Source of the DNA: Sorghum bicolor
Lineage: Eukaryota > Streptophyta > Magnoliopsida > Poales > Poaceae
DNA: 64,000 nucleotides
NCBI RefSeq assembly: GCF_000003195.3
Contig: NC_012871.2
Location: 4,451,997 to 4,515,996, forward strand
Reading direction: 5' to 3'
Part shown: positions 22,930 to 34,930 of the stretch, piece by piece
How the letters are laid out: every line of letters begins with the position of its first letter
How positions within the stretch are numbered: position 1 is the first letter of the stretch
The notes under the pieces: generated by a model
Databases searched by the model: none
What the model was told of the DNA's origin: nothing
Seen by the model: the letters and a program-made list of their open reading frames with translations, nothing else
Made by a program: the position numbers and the translations under genes

Positions 22930-24480
22930 AACCACCTGGCCGGCTCTCTTTGTTTTCTTATTTTTCATCACTTCTTCTCCTAATTAGAAAATAAAGGGAT
23001 AAATATTATCAATGGACCAGAATCCTTGATTTTTCTCACTTCTACCTAAGAAAAGTTTTTTTCTTCTATTGCTCTTAGAATCACCTGACATTCCACGCGC
23101 CCTCGAGTCAACATCCACCCTATAGTTTGTACAGGTGTATTGTCTCAGACTTCATTTAAAGTAATAAGATATATAAATATAGCTACATATAAATAGTTAT
23201 ATGTGGTAGATTTACATATAAATTTAGTCATCATAATCATTTTAAAAATAGATAAAGTTATATTTAAGACAGCATAGAGTTTAACGAGGTTCTCAATAAT
23301 ATATAGTTTAACAAAGTTCATAAATAGCACCATAAATAAAACGCTATTAATTAAGTTTAGCCGATTTTGGTATGACCAATACTGACGGTATTGGTTGGTG
23401 TACTAATAACCAGTGTCAAGGTCGGTATGGGACAAGTGTGTTTTCGTATTGATCTGGCCAGTTTTGCAAAGAGGTTACATTATTCTCGTAAATTTATTGT
23501 ATATAAATAAAAGTTTAGTTACAATATTTAGGTTGGAAAATTGTTATGATAAATTTGTCAGCTTCTCTCTCTAAGTTGTCCACCATAAGTAATAGTCTAT
23601 ATGTGTAATATGTCATGTATTCTTTTCCTTAATAATATACTGATACATGTATCTTTTGTGTATTCTGAGAAGAAAAAAAGAAATATCAATATTGGAGTAT
23701 GTATAAGCTTCTAGCCTTGAAGCATGAAGTGGTCAAACCAAGCAGTTGAGCCCCTGAAGATGAGGAAATTTCTAAATTTGTGGAGTTCTCCTAGTGTTTT
23801 TAATTGGTAATAAAACACCATCACAGTCATAGCACTAGGGAGTCCTCAATAGAAGACATTTACTAGAAAAAGTTTGTACTAAATTTTGAATACTAAAAAG
23901 CCTATATTACTAGGAGAAGTTGAAACTTTTAAAAGAACTGCAACCTACAAGCTTGTCATGAACTGGAGTCTGCTATGGTGGGGTGTTTTTTTTTTTTTTT
24001 GCTTTCTATGGATGATCTTTTACCTTTAGACTTGTTTTTTTTTAGTTGTGTGAGAGTGTCCTAAAAAAAAGAGTTGTGTGAGAGCAAGACCGCCATTTTG
24101 AGTGGACTTTTTTATTGAGAATATTTTGAGTGGATTGAATCCTCTTTTGAGAGGATGAAGCCAGATGGTATTTTCCGTTATGTGAAGAAAGTATTTATAA
24201 ATTTGGATTTTTTTTTGGGGGGGGGGGTTCGGAAAGAGCTATTTCTTCTTTCTTTCTTTTCAAAAGAAAATGAGTAACTTTCTAGTGACATGGAAGGTGA
24301 CACGCACGTGCGTCGGACACCTGGTGGCAGCATGCATACGCCTTCTCACTCACTCAGTCCTCAGCCTCTATTTGATCTTCCCTGTCTGTCCACGTTAGTT
24401 TGTGGCCTCCATCTCACGCCTGAGCTCCAAGCCCTCTTGGCGCCACACACCCCAAGATGAAATACAGGACTAGGAAGCAT
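22930..24480 (+). repeat. MET1 upstream duplication, unit D1
   Basis: About 1.5 kb aligning in order with D2 (26610-27960). The right half (23990-24460) also aligns with D3 (27985-28505), the DNA directly before MET1. Landmarks are CTCCTAATTAGAAAATAAAGGGATAAA, ATGGATGATCTTTTAC, TTTCTTTCTTTTCAAAAGAA, GACATGGAAGGTGACACG and a leader-like CTTCCCTGTCTGTCC...CACACACCCCAAGATGA. The unit contains GCACGTGCG (about 24304), a G-box core. Coding sequence of MET1 is not included, so this is an orphan promoter/leader copy. Confidence 0.7.
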
Positions 24481-24839
24481 CATGGAACGGAAGCTCAATT
24501 TGAAGGGCAACCGTGCCTCCATCATCTTCATGAGCTGTTCCACAACATTGAGCGCTAGCTGTGGAAGGAAGGACATATTCTGCTAGCACCATGCGTAAAC
24601 ATTGTGCTCTCTATAGTCCGTATGAACTCCAGATCAGATTGTGACAACTGAACTAAAAGTGGAATTCACACAACCTAGTTTAGGGTCTATAAACGTCTTT
24701 CTCTGGGGAACAATTAGGAGAAAGATTCCTGCAGGATAACAACATGTACAGTTAATTGAAGCCGAGCTGCTCATATTTTACTTTTAAGTCAATGGATGAA
24801 AAATGATATGAAATTTGTTCCTCCTGACGATCAAATATT

Positions 24840-25850
24840 CATTATAACCACTTAAGCTCCAATAAAACAAATTTGAGCTCTGATGTTCATTTCCCAAATT
24901 TTACATCAAATTCAATCTCAGCCCGACTACATTATTCCAGTTAACCATGTAGCAACTAGCTAGTTTGGGACTAATACGCGTGTTTATTAAGATCCAAAAT
25001 TCATGATGAAGTAGTATGTTATGTTAGAGGTGGTAGTATGAAAATTTTCCACCCCGTACAATGCATGTATTAATCAGATGACTAAGGGCCTGTTTAGATG
25101 CAGCCAAACAGCCAAAACTTTTGAAGAAATGAGCACTTTTTGGAAGAATGGATCTAAACAGGGACTTGTAAAACTTGGCTGTAAAGATTTGGAATTTGGG
25201 ACCTTTGAGTCCCAAAACTATGTAAACTTGCTTAGGGACCCGTGTCATGTGTCTTGTAGACCAAAAAATTTAGGAAGCATCTAAACATCTATTTGAATGT
25301 AAAGTTTACAGCTAAAAGTTTTGAGATGTAAAAATTTGAGATCTAAACAGGCCCTAATGCACTCAAAAGTCATTAATTTCTGCAACCTCGCCTGCCATAG
25401 TACTATTTCATTCATTTGTCTTCAACCATCAACCAAACAAGTGTACTACTGCGCAAGCTAGCATTGTTTGTTATTATGACCACCGTCCTCTGTCCTCCTT
25501 AATGTACATATTTCACAGGATGCCAACCAAAGGGGGGCATATAAAGTTCAATACATACAAAGGCATAATTTTATATTCCTTCATGTGTGGTTGGCACATG
25601 AATATAGACGAGTAGATAAATGGGGATGCTTTCGTCCAAACCAATCAAGATTCATCCATTGATACGTTCATTACCCATTGGATTAGACTGAGATGCCTCG
25701 TGGTGGAACCACAAAATGTTTGGGGATGGGAGGCACTATGGGAAATGCTATTCGAACCTCAATCTGCAATATATCACAAGGATAGTGTAAGTCTGGTTGA
25801 GATAGCAGACTTAGGGCTCCCATTCTACTAACGATGGAGATAGGATCTAG
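24840..25850 (+). repeat. Promoter-like module, copy 5 of 5, split by a MITE
   Basis: Aligns with copy 3 (10640-11330) from ATTTCCCAAATTTTACATCAAA to the coding-like stub VWGWEALWEMLFE at about 25718-25760. It includes the CAACCATCAACCAAACAA block, a CATATAAAG TATA-like box (about 25540) and a CATACAAAGGCA block. A 269-bp MITE at 25086-25354 is inserted between two parts that are contiguous in copy 3. After the stub the frame stops at about 25830. Confidence 0.5.
25086..25354. mobile_element. Tourist-like MITE, TSD TAA
   Basis: 269 bp with terminal inverted repeats GGGCCTGTTTAGAT and ATCTAAACAGGCCC, flanked by TAA on both sides (25083-25085 and 25355-25357). This is the signature of PIF/Harbinger-type Tourist elements. 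Confidence 0.85.
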
Positions 25851-25859
25851 CTGAGCTGC

Positions 25860-26609
25860 TTAGGGCTTGTTCAACGCACTATGGTGGCATGCCGACATAT
25901 CATCAGCTACATCTGCATCAATGTTTCCATGCCACATAGTTTGGTGGTCTCGTAGAAAGGTGGTAGTACCCCATGTCTTTGACTGAAAGATAGCAGAAAC
26001 ATTTCTGTAGGGGCTTTCAAGCTCCTCCAATTTCGTTAAAGAAAATAGCAGAAACCGACATTCAAGAACAGAAAGTGATGGCTTTAGGAGAGGAGAGATA
26101 GGAGTAAAGTTGTCGCATGCATGCTCTTTTGCCTCTGTATAAAACAGATAGATGGGTATGAGACTATGAAATATCATCAGGCCTGTCTTATGGGTAGAGG
26201 CAGGCAGTGCAACGGCCGGAGGCCCATGGCTGCTGGGGGCCTGAGTATAGGCATCTATAGTATACGTATTTGACTATTTGGCCAGCCATACGGAGTCCTT
26301 CAGTGTGCACATCCGCGGCGACGAGTCGTATTCTATTCACGTGACGGACCTTCAACCTCACGTGACTGCGTGCTGCTGCGGCCATTCCGGCGCTCCCCGT
26401 TCCTGTAATCCCGTGAGGCCGTGGTCGACCAATCGAATAGTTGCAGCAGTTTTACCATGTGTTTGGTTGGGGGTTGGTTGGGTTGGGTTGGGGTTGGTTA
26501 GGTTGGATCCAACCCAGTTTTTGGAGACGGAGCCAACCCAAAAGATTTTTTTGGTTGCACTTCGATTTTGGGGACAGACCCAACCCATTTCAATGTTTGA
26601 TCTGATTGG
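25860..26609. other. No gene; GGTTGG-rich low-complexity patch
   Basis: No coding sequence is recognised. At 26462-26600 there is a GGTTGGGTTGGGTTGG-rich stretch followed by inverted CCAACCC copies, possibly a small MITE-like fold-back element. Its exact ends are not clear. Confidence 0.35.
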
Positions 26610-27240
26610 GAAGTGGCCTAGCTGGCCAGCTCTCTTTTTTTCCTATTTTTCATCCCTTCTTCTCCTAATTAGAAAATAAAGGGATAAAGTCTACCAACAT
26701 TGATTTTTCTCACTTTTGTCTAAGAAAGTTTTTTCTTGTGTTGCTTCTAGAATCACCTGACTGCCTCCCACGCGCGCTCTCCAAATCGACATCCACCCCA
26801 CCCCATCGTTTGTAGAAGTGTACTGTTTTGGACTTCATTAAAATATAACGGGAGATATAAATATAGCTACATAAAAATAATTATATGTGGTATATTTATT
26901 TATATATAAATTTAGTCATCACAATCATTTTACAAATGGATGGAGTTATATTTAAGATAGCATAGAGTTTAACAAGGTTCTCAATAATATATAGTTTAGC
27001 AAAGTTCATAAATTGCACCTTAAATAAAATGTTATTTGAGTTTAGCCGATTTTTTTGGTATGATCAGTATTAACGATATTGGCTGATACTAACCAGTGTT
27101 AAGGTTAGTATAGGACAAGGGTGTTTTCATATCGATCTAGCCAGCTTTAATTTGTCCATAGGTTACACTATTCACAAAATTTATTGTAAAAGTTTAGTTA
27201 CAAAATTTGGGTTGGAAAATTGTTATGATAAATTTGTCTG

Positions 27241-27310
<70 letters not shown>

Positions 27311-27960
27311 AGTTGTCCACCATAAGTAGTAGTCTATTTGTGTAATGCGTCATGTATTCTCTTCTTCTTAATACAATACAATGATATATGCATATCCTCC
27401 GTCTGAGAAGAAAAAAGAGATCAATATTGGAGAATGTATACGCTTCAAGCGCCTTTTGAAGCATGAAATGGTCAAACCAAACTAGCAACTAATGATACCA
27501 TGCCTTATTTGCTACAATATGTTTGCTGTTTTTTGACCTTGGCATACGTTGGCCATGATGAGAGAAAAAAAATGCATCATACTGCCCTAAGCTAGAGTCT
27601 TCTGTTGTGATGGCTTTTGTATTCTCATGGATGATCTTTTCCTTCTTTTTATGATCTTTTACTTTTAGAAAGATCATTTCATCTTTCTTTCTTTTCAAAA
27701 AACAAAATAAAAATGGTTAACTTTCTACTTGGACCACATAACACTATAAGTGGGCCCAGCTTTGCTGACATGGAAGGTGACACGTAGCTACGACGACCCC
27801 GGCCGGAGAAACACCAGCCAGCCTATGGTTGCTTGGCAGCCTCTATTTTGATCTTCCCCTGTCTGTCCGTGTTGGTGTGTGGCCTCAAGCCCTCAATCTC
27901 ACGCCTCAAACTCCAAACCCTCTTGGTGCCGCACAGCGCAAGATGAGAAGCGTCTCCTCC
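26610..27960 (+). repeat. MET1 upstream duplication, unit D2
   Basis: Second copy of the sequence at 22930-24480, matching across its length from CTAGCTGGCCAGCTCTC to a leader-like CGCAGCGCAAGATGAGAAG. It differs from D1 by a long (CT)n expansion at 27242-27309 and by a shorter right half. It is separated from D3 by only about 25 bases. No MET1 coding exon follows. Confidence 0.7.
27242..27309. repeat. (CT)n microsatellite
   Basis: An almost perfect CT dinucleotide tract of about 68 bases. The matching place in D1 (about 23564) has only a few CT units, so the expansion happened after the duplication. The Arg/Glu run read on the minus strand here is an artefact of the repeat. Confidence 0.95.
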
Positions 27961-27984
27961 TCACCTCATCTGCTATGATGTCTT

Positions 27985-28704
27985 TTTTTTTTCCCTTTGT
28001 TTTCCATGGATGATCTTTTACTTTAGACTTGAGTTTTAATCGTTTTTTGCCTTTTAAGTTATGTGAGAGTTCACCGTCTTATAAAATCTGTGACAAAGCT
28101 TGTCATCCTTTTGGAAAAAAAAAGTTATGTGAGAATGGGATTGTTTCAAGTGTACACTGTGATAGGTAAGGTCTGTTTTCTTTTTGAGAGGATGAAGCCA
28201 GATGACATTTTTTTTCCTTATCTAAAAAAAGGTGTTTGAAAATTTTGGTCCCAAAGAGCTATTTCATCTTTCTTTCTTTTTTTCAAAAGAAAAAGATTAA
28301 TAACTTTCTACTGACATGGAAGCTGACACGTACGTACTAACGTACCTAGGCCGGACACCTGGCCGGAGAAAGAGCAGCATGCATACGCCTCCTCACCCTC
28401 TATTTTGTTCTTCCCCGTGTCTCCGTGCTGGTGTGTGGCCTCCGTCTCACGCCCGCGCTCCAATCCCTCTTGCCCGCCACACACCCCAAGATGAGCCACA
28501 GCCCACAGAAGCGTCTCCCTCCTCCTCCTCCTCACCACAGATTCTTCGCGAGGCGCGCGAAGACGAGGAGAGAAGAAGAGCTCAGCAGCTGCCGACCGGT
28601 GCTGGGCTCATTCGAGCGAGCGACCATTCGAGCAAGCAAGCAAGCAGCGCGCGGCAGCTAGCTCACGCAATTAATAAGCCTTCTCCTAGCTTTAGCCAAT
28701 AGCC
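27985..28704 (+). promoter_or_regulatory. MET1 promoter and leader region (repeat unit D3)
   Basis: The 5' flank of MET1 is itself the third copy of the D1/D2 sequence (27985-28505). It contains GACATGGAAGCTGACACGTACGTAC (about 28312) with ACGT cores, followed by a CT-rich leader. An upstream ATG at 28491, in the conserved CCCAAGATGA context, opens a 57-codon frame that stops at 28661, 43 bases before the MET1 ATG. If it is in the mRNA it could lower MET1 translation. The transcription start is not visible, and no good TATA box is seen. Confidence 0.5.
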
Positions 28705-30356
28705 ATGGCGCTGGCTAGCCAGGTCGCCGCCAACCAGCCGCCGCTGCTGTCCTCCCCGGCCCGGCGCCTCCCAAGAACCAGCAGCAGCAATGCGTTGCTG
28801 CTCCTCCAGCCGGCGTCGTCCGCGGTCCTCGGCGGCCGGAAGAACCTGAGGCTGGCGCCGCCTGCTGCCGGCGCGCGGAGGGCGCTGCTGGACGCCGTCG
28901 TCGTCGTGCGGGCGTCGTCCGAGGCGAAGGCGGCGGCGGAGACCACCAAGTCGGAGGGAAGCGGCGGCGGCGGCGGCGAGGAGGAGGAGGAGCGGCCGTA
29001 CGAGGAGTACGAGGTGACGATCCAGAAGCCGTACGGGATCAAGTTCACCAAGGGCCGCGACGGGGGCACCTACATCGAGGCCATCCTCCCCGGCGGCGCG
29101 GCCGACGTGACGGGGCAGTTCGAGGTCGGCGACAAGGTGCTCGCCACCAGCGCTGTCTTCGGAGAGGAGATCTGGCCGGCGAAAGGGTACGGCCAGACCA
29201 TGTACAGCATCCGTCAGAGGGTCGGACCTCTGTACCTCAAGATGGAGAGGAGGTTTGGTAAGAACACAAAAACAAACAGCAACAGCCCGCTGTTCATTTT
29301 CATGCCCTCCTCTTGAATCATCCATCCATGGATGCATGCATTCGTCTTATTAGTTTCCTGAAACAAAGAAATGGAATGAGAATTCAAGCTCAAGGGGTGT
29401 GATTCTTGCTGAATTAATGCTGCTGGTTGAGTTGAGTCCAGGTAGGGTGGACGGTGACGGCGACCTCACCGAGAAGGAGATCATCAGATTTGAGAGGAAC
29501 TCTGGAGTGGTCAGCGGCAGGGTGAGGGAGATCCAGGTGAGTAGAACTGTACAAGCATCATCAACTCTGTTCTTCAGGTCTCTCTGCATTTCTGTGCAGA
29601 AAATGGTTGTTTTTTTTTCTTTTGCTCATGGCAATGTTCTGAAAAACTGCGCGCAGCTGCAAAATTACACGAGGAAGATGGAGCAGAAGATGCAGAGGGA
29701 AGAGGATCTCCGGATGGGGCTCAGGCTGTACAAGTCAGTGAACTGAAATGATTTCCTGAACACCTGACAGCGCTATCTATGTGAATGTGATTGCTTGCTT
29801 CAGTTTTGAAATCTCTTTCAACTTTTGGGGAAAAAATGCAGGGATGGGAAATATGAGGAGGCATTGGAGAAGTTCGAGTCGGTTTTGGGATCGAAACCGG
29901 AGCCTAGTGAGGCTTCCATTGCCAGCTACAATGTTGCCTGCAGCTACTCAAAACTCGGCCGGGTTCAGTAACTCTCACTGACTGTCAGAATATATGATGG
30001 ATGCAATGCTATTCAGGTCTGCTACTGATGAAGAAGGCTCATGTTATGTTCCTTTGTTGTGCAGATAGAAGCTGGGCTTTCTGCATTGGAGGAAGCCCTG
30101 AAGGCAGGGTATGAAGACTTCAAGGTAAGCAAACAACTGTTTTGCAGCATGAAACACATCATTGATTGTTACTGATGAATGATGGCACAAGAGAGACTTA
30201 CTCGAATTCCTGCAGAGAGTCCGCACTGACCCGGATCTCGCAAACCTGAGGAAGTCAGAGGAATTCGAGCCCTTGCTGAAGAACTACGACGAGTCGTTCA
30301 TCAATGAGAATGCCATCAACGCCATCAAATCCTTGTTCGGATTGGGAAAGAATTGA
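28705..30356 (+). CDS. MET1: MET1/ZKT: chloroplast PDZ-TPR protein for photosystem II
   Basis: Six exons: 28705-29257, 29442-29536, 29657-29733, 29842-29962, 30065-30124 and 30216-30356, all with GT-AG borders and consistent phase, giving 348 aa. Residues 1 to about 72 are a Ser/Ala/Arg-rich chloroplast transit peptide ending near VVVRASS. A Gly/Glu-rich linker precedes a PDZ domain at about 101-184 (GIKFTKGRDGGTYIEAILPG). Then come a charged K-box-like segment (about 195-230) and TPR repeats (about 234-302, including YEEALEKFESVLG and AGLSALEEAL). The C-terminus ends INAIKSLFG. The layout matches Arabidopsis MET1/ZKT, a stroma-side thylakoid protein that aids photosystem II supercomplex assembly. 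Length and domain order fit the family (about 335-350 aa). Its upstream DNA is triplicated. Confidence 0.95.
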
Positions 30357-31379
30357 GCAACTGAAACATGGTGGTAGGCCGGTAGCAGCAGGAGGCAATG
30401 CCTCTCATCTCTGGTCTTGCAGTTTTTGCATACTGCAGAAGCCTACCAAGGCTTAAGCTCATGCCCATACAGTTCAGCTCCCCCCACTCTGCCAGTAGTT
30501 TGCAGTTCACACCTGTACCTTAGCTATTCTTGGTGAGGCTGACTATCTCCGGGAGATACCTCCTTGCCCTCGTACTTAACCATTTGCTGTTTGATGCAGA
30601 TACATTATGTATATGAGTATTATATCCAATTTGTAAAGGAAACATGAGTACATTATGTAAAGGAAATGTGCAGTTGTGCTTGTAAGCCATGCCAAATATG
30701 TTAAGAATGAGGCAAAGGGTGAATATGTTAGCGGACAAACTCACGAGACAACCATTGAGAACTTTGGTTTTTCAGGTTCAGACAGTTTAATGTGTCAGGG
30801 ATAAAAAAAACACATCAATTCCTCTTGGTTCACCGATTACATGGTCTGGCGGCTACAGACTTCCAAGATCTGAAACTTTGTATTTTATGCTTTAAATCAG
30901 CATGTATCTATGTAGTGCAAGTAATTCCAGGCAATCATCCACCGAGAAGTACATCAGGGAGCTACAGCTAGTTGACAGCTGGAAATACTAATATCTATGC
31001 ACGTAAAACATCAGGGAGGTAAACTTTATGTTGACAACTAGGAAAAATTTAGACCATATGATAAACCAAGTCATCAGATAAAAAGATATCAAACAATTTA
31101 TTACTCTTCAAACAAAAACTCTGTTTTTAACCACTCTGTAGTCTGTACAAACAGGCAACATCAATCTCAGGGCCAAGAAAGAAGCCCAACTTGGCAAACT
31201 TGGCATGCAGAACTGTTTGAATAAGGGCAAGAAAGATACCCCAGCAGATCTCCCTCGCCAAAGCAGAGCCGGATGTTACATATCAAGTTTTTATTAGCAT
31301 GGTATTTTTGCTTCTGAGAAAAGTATAGAGGAACATATCCCTCGTTCCTATCTAGTAAACGGTTAGATGTTGACAACCA
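30357..31379. other. Convergent intergenic region (two 3' UTRs)
   Basis: About 1 kb between the stop of MET1 (+) and the stop of the ADP-glucose phosphorylase gene (-). It must hold both 3' UTRs. No further gene or clear repeat is seen. Confidence 0.6.
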
Positions 31380-34300
31380 CTAGACTGAGCAGTCAAGTTC
31401 CCGAAGAATCTTTGCAGCATCTTCAGGGAAAACTGGATTGATGTAGCACCCACTTCCAAGCTCAAATCCGCCTATTGTGCTTAACTGGGGCACGATCTGG
31501 AGGAACCAGTGTGTATAAGGCAGGCAGGATGATGAAAGCCTAAATGGTGCACTGTGGATCATAAAATTGAATGGTGGGTCATTGAGCTGCTTAGACAACT
31601 TTTGCAGCATAGTCTTTAACAGAGATCCAAGATCCTGTGCCTGCAGTCAGCATTGCAATAACTTAGTGCCCAAAAAAAGGTGGTGCTGACAAGCAATCCG
31701 CTACTATCAACATGCCTGGAATTTATTTATGTACAGAGTAGCTCATGACTATGACATGAAATGGGCAAACTTATTGACAGCATTAGTAATGAGATATGGC
31801 CCATAGTTCCACATGACACAAATTAGGGAAGTGATCAAGTGAACCTACTAATCCCTCATTTTCATTCAGTAGAAATGCAATGAAACCCATAAGTATAATA
31901 CAGTGCTTGGAACAAGTGAAGATTGAAGAAGATAATGAAGTGCATCAGAAAATTGCAATGTGTATCTTGTTCAGTACAGAACGTGCATAGAGCCAAATAA
32001 GTAAATTACAAATTCCAAGTAGAAGAAACTATTTTGCATGGCCCTTGAGGAAATGACATAAATATTATACAGCTGATGTTTAGGCATGCAAACTAAACCA
32101 ATAGCTATAGCAGATGCATTAAATTATTGGCACAGAAGTTTATCTATAACTTTAGAACTCCAAAAAGGTACAGTAAGAGCAAATATGAAGGGAAGTTTGA
32201 ACTTCAAAGTATATAGTAATATTCATGTACATAAGTCTAAACCACTATTGGTCTGTAAAAACTAAAAAATGAAACGTCAAGTTGATTTCAAAACACTCTG
32301 TACCTTATCCTGATCGATTTCATGAAAATAAGAAATATGTTGTCGAGGAATAATCCATATCTCAAATGGATATGATGCTGCAAAAGGAACAATGGCAGAA
32401 AAATTAGGTGTTTCACTGATCAGGATATCTTTGGACCTCGTCTCACAAAGGCTGCAGTTCCCTGATCTGTCAAAAATCTCCTTCATGCAGTTAAGCCGAG
32501 TTGTAACAGAGGGAGGGACAAAGGGAGTTCCCAACATTTGGCTGTGTGAATGTGCCATCGAAGCTCCAGCAGATGCCCCATGATTCTTAAACACCTAAGC
32601 ATATTAACACAAAGGAACTTTTTCAGACATGAGGAACTCAACAAAGGTACTATAAAAGGTAAATTAAAAGAGGTAACTTGCAGTCAATAACAGGATTCAG
32701 GAATGAATATAGGGACTACTGCTAATTGGAAACAATCGACGGGACAAAAATAGATCCAACAAAACAAGTAGTAAGATGGGTTTGTGGAACAAAGACTGGG
32801 ACTGATATATAGAGCTAAGTTTGTTTTAATGCGATGAAATTATTGCCCATTAAAAGCTTTCTTTGAGCACGTCTCACTTATTATCTTCGTTCGATCAATT
32901 TAGTTTCAAGGAAAATCACCAATTAGTTTGTATGAGCCAACTAAAGGTGTGTTAAAAGTGTAACAGTGTAATACTTTGTAAATTACCATCCACTAGCACA
33001 GTAACAATGGCACTGCTCAAACATACCACCTATGTCCTTGTGGTAAGCATGAGAACTCCACACAAACAGACTGTCTATCTGCACAGATCATAATAACAAA
33101 CATGCATCATAATAACAAGCATGCCTATTGGCTAACAAATAACATGGAAACCATCATAAACACTAGAAATGACATATAAGGAGGAACATGTTGATTCATT
33201 TTCCTTAGAGACTAGTTAGTTTCTATGGTTGACAAAAGTCCAATATTAAGATGAGTCCGCATTTAAAATTGGCACACTGCATTCCCCTTGTGGATTCACA
33301 GGTGAGAGGCAACAATTTTTATTTCAGAACTTAGCCCTGGTTGGAAAGTATCAAACCCAGGACAAATGGGTTCATAACAAACAAACTAATGAGCTTTCAC
33401 CGCAGATCCCAAACAAATGACATATTGGCACTTTCTATTTACTAACCCAAACACAACATCCCAACGTCAGCTAACAGATTCCTTCATGGATATATAGATG
33501 ACAAATATGCCACATGGCCAGTGCATGAAAAAGGTTCAAGCATAAGCAATACAGTAAACGACAAAGGCACCAACAACTGAAACAGCATGTTTCGCAAGTG
33601 AACAATAAAGCACTTTAAGTCTTCAACGATTTGCCAATCAAGAGTCAATATATCCAAGCTTATGTAAATGAACCATACACAAAACTCGACAGAATAGACA
33701 AAACCACAAATTTCATTCTAAACTAAAAGGTGAATATGTTATTGTCCATATCTATCCTGCCATCAAAACTGGTTGACATAAACATAAGTGTAACAGCAAG
33801 TGTCCAGGAACTGGAATCCTGTAAAGCCTACAGCAACGCCTTAACCACTGTGCAACGTAACCTCGAAAACAATTATATCTTGTAACATACCCCACAAATT
33901 TGCAAACTTTGCCACGGAAACATTATCCGTACGCTATAAAGGCACATAAATCTGAACTTATAATCTCGTTTACAGGCAATGTATATCATGATACTGGAAT
34001 TTTTACATTAGTGTACTCAAAAATGTCAATCTCCATACCAACATAAAGAAACACATCAAGTCATCAGATCCCAATTTATAAGATACACTGAACCATCGAC
34101 CCATGTATAAAATTGAAAGACAGCACAATGTCTCCAGCTAAGGCATTTTCATGGTCCCTATAGCAACTATATCCGGTGATTAGCAATTGTTAGGTTTTAA
34201 CAAACAAGTTCCAAGTGCCTTTGTAGCATCTAATTTTGCAGTCTGGAATTACTCTCAGGTCTCAGCGTCTAATATTTTGCCGCAAATTGTCACCATTATT

Positions 34301-34930
34301 CAAAGAATGAAATGGCCCAGCCATCTGATAAAAGCAAATTAAACAGAAGTGGCAGGCACACGCGTCAAAACCTCTCTCTACATACGGCTCTACCTGAACA
34401 TACTTCACCGCGGGGTGCTCACCGAGCTGCCGCACGCGCTCCGCGTAGGCGAGCAGCACGTCGCGGACGCCCTCGGCGTCCAGGTCCCAGAGGCGCACGT
34501 CGTGGCGCGGCGTCTCGATGACCACGTCGTGGAAGCCGAACCCGCGGACGGCCCGCTCCCCGGGCTCGTCCCCGTCCGGGGCAGCCTCCTCCCCCTCGGG
34601 CAGCACAGACGGCGGCGGCTCCACGTCGCGGCGCAGCGCGGGGTAGAGGTTCTGGATGACGCGGATCCGCCACGGCGCGGTGGCGTCGGGCGGCACGCGG
34701 AAGATCTGGGGCGCGCACTCGGACTCGCGACCGGCGCAGAAGGGGCAGGCCGGCTTGGGCGGCGCCAGCGCGTCGTCGGCCACCGCCGAGCCCGGGCTGG
34801 GGCTAGGGTTGGTGGTGGGGCTGTGGGACTTGAGGTCGGTGGGGCGGCGCGAGCGCGCCGGCGAGAAGACGACCCACCGCCCGAACACGGCGTCCCGGCG
34901 GGCCTCCGAGGTTCTGGAAGGTTCCGCCAT
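31380..34930 (-). CDS. ADP-glucose phosphorylase (GalT/HIT-fold nucleotidyltransferase)
   Basis: Three exons on the minus strand: 34930-34394, 32594-32304 and 31640-31380, with GT-AG borders, all phase 0, 362 aa. The introns are long (about 1.8 kb and 0.66 kb). The family is that of Arabidopsis At5g18200, related to galactose-1-phosphate uridylyltransferase but shown to act as an ADP-glucose phosphorylase. Metal-site cysteines are at 62 and 65 (CPFCAGRE) and at 226 and 229 (CSLCETRS). The active-site HSHSQ is at 194-198, and EIWIIPRQH plus H270 form the second histidine cluster. FMIHSAP and PYTHWFLQIVPQL are conserved C-terminal blocks. No targeting peptide is obvious. The start is the first ATG, giving MAEPSRTSEARRDAVFGRW, the expected family start. 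All key residues are present, so it is likely functional. Confidence 0.94.

Noticed and set aside
27198..27488. Minus-strand frame with a long Arg-Glu repeat
   Set aside because: It is the translation of the (CT)n microsatellite, not a protein.
28663..29337. 224-codon minus-strand frame over MET1 exon 1
   Set aside because: Antisense shadow of a GC-rich exon; the plus strand encodes transit peptide and PDZ domain.
33800..33870. tRNA-like or SINE-like text (GCACAGTGGTTAAGGCG on the minus strand)
   Set aside because: Only an A-box-like word; no convincing B box or cloverleaf, so not called as tRNA or SINE.
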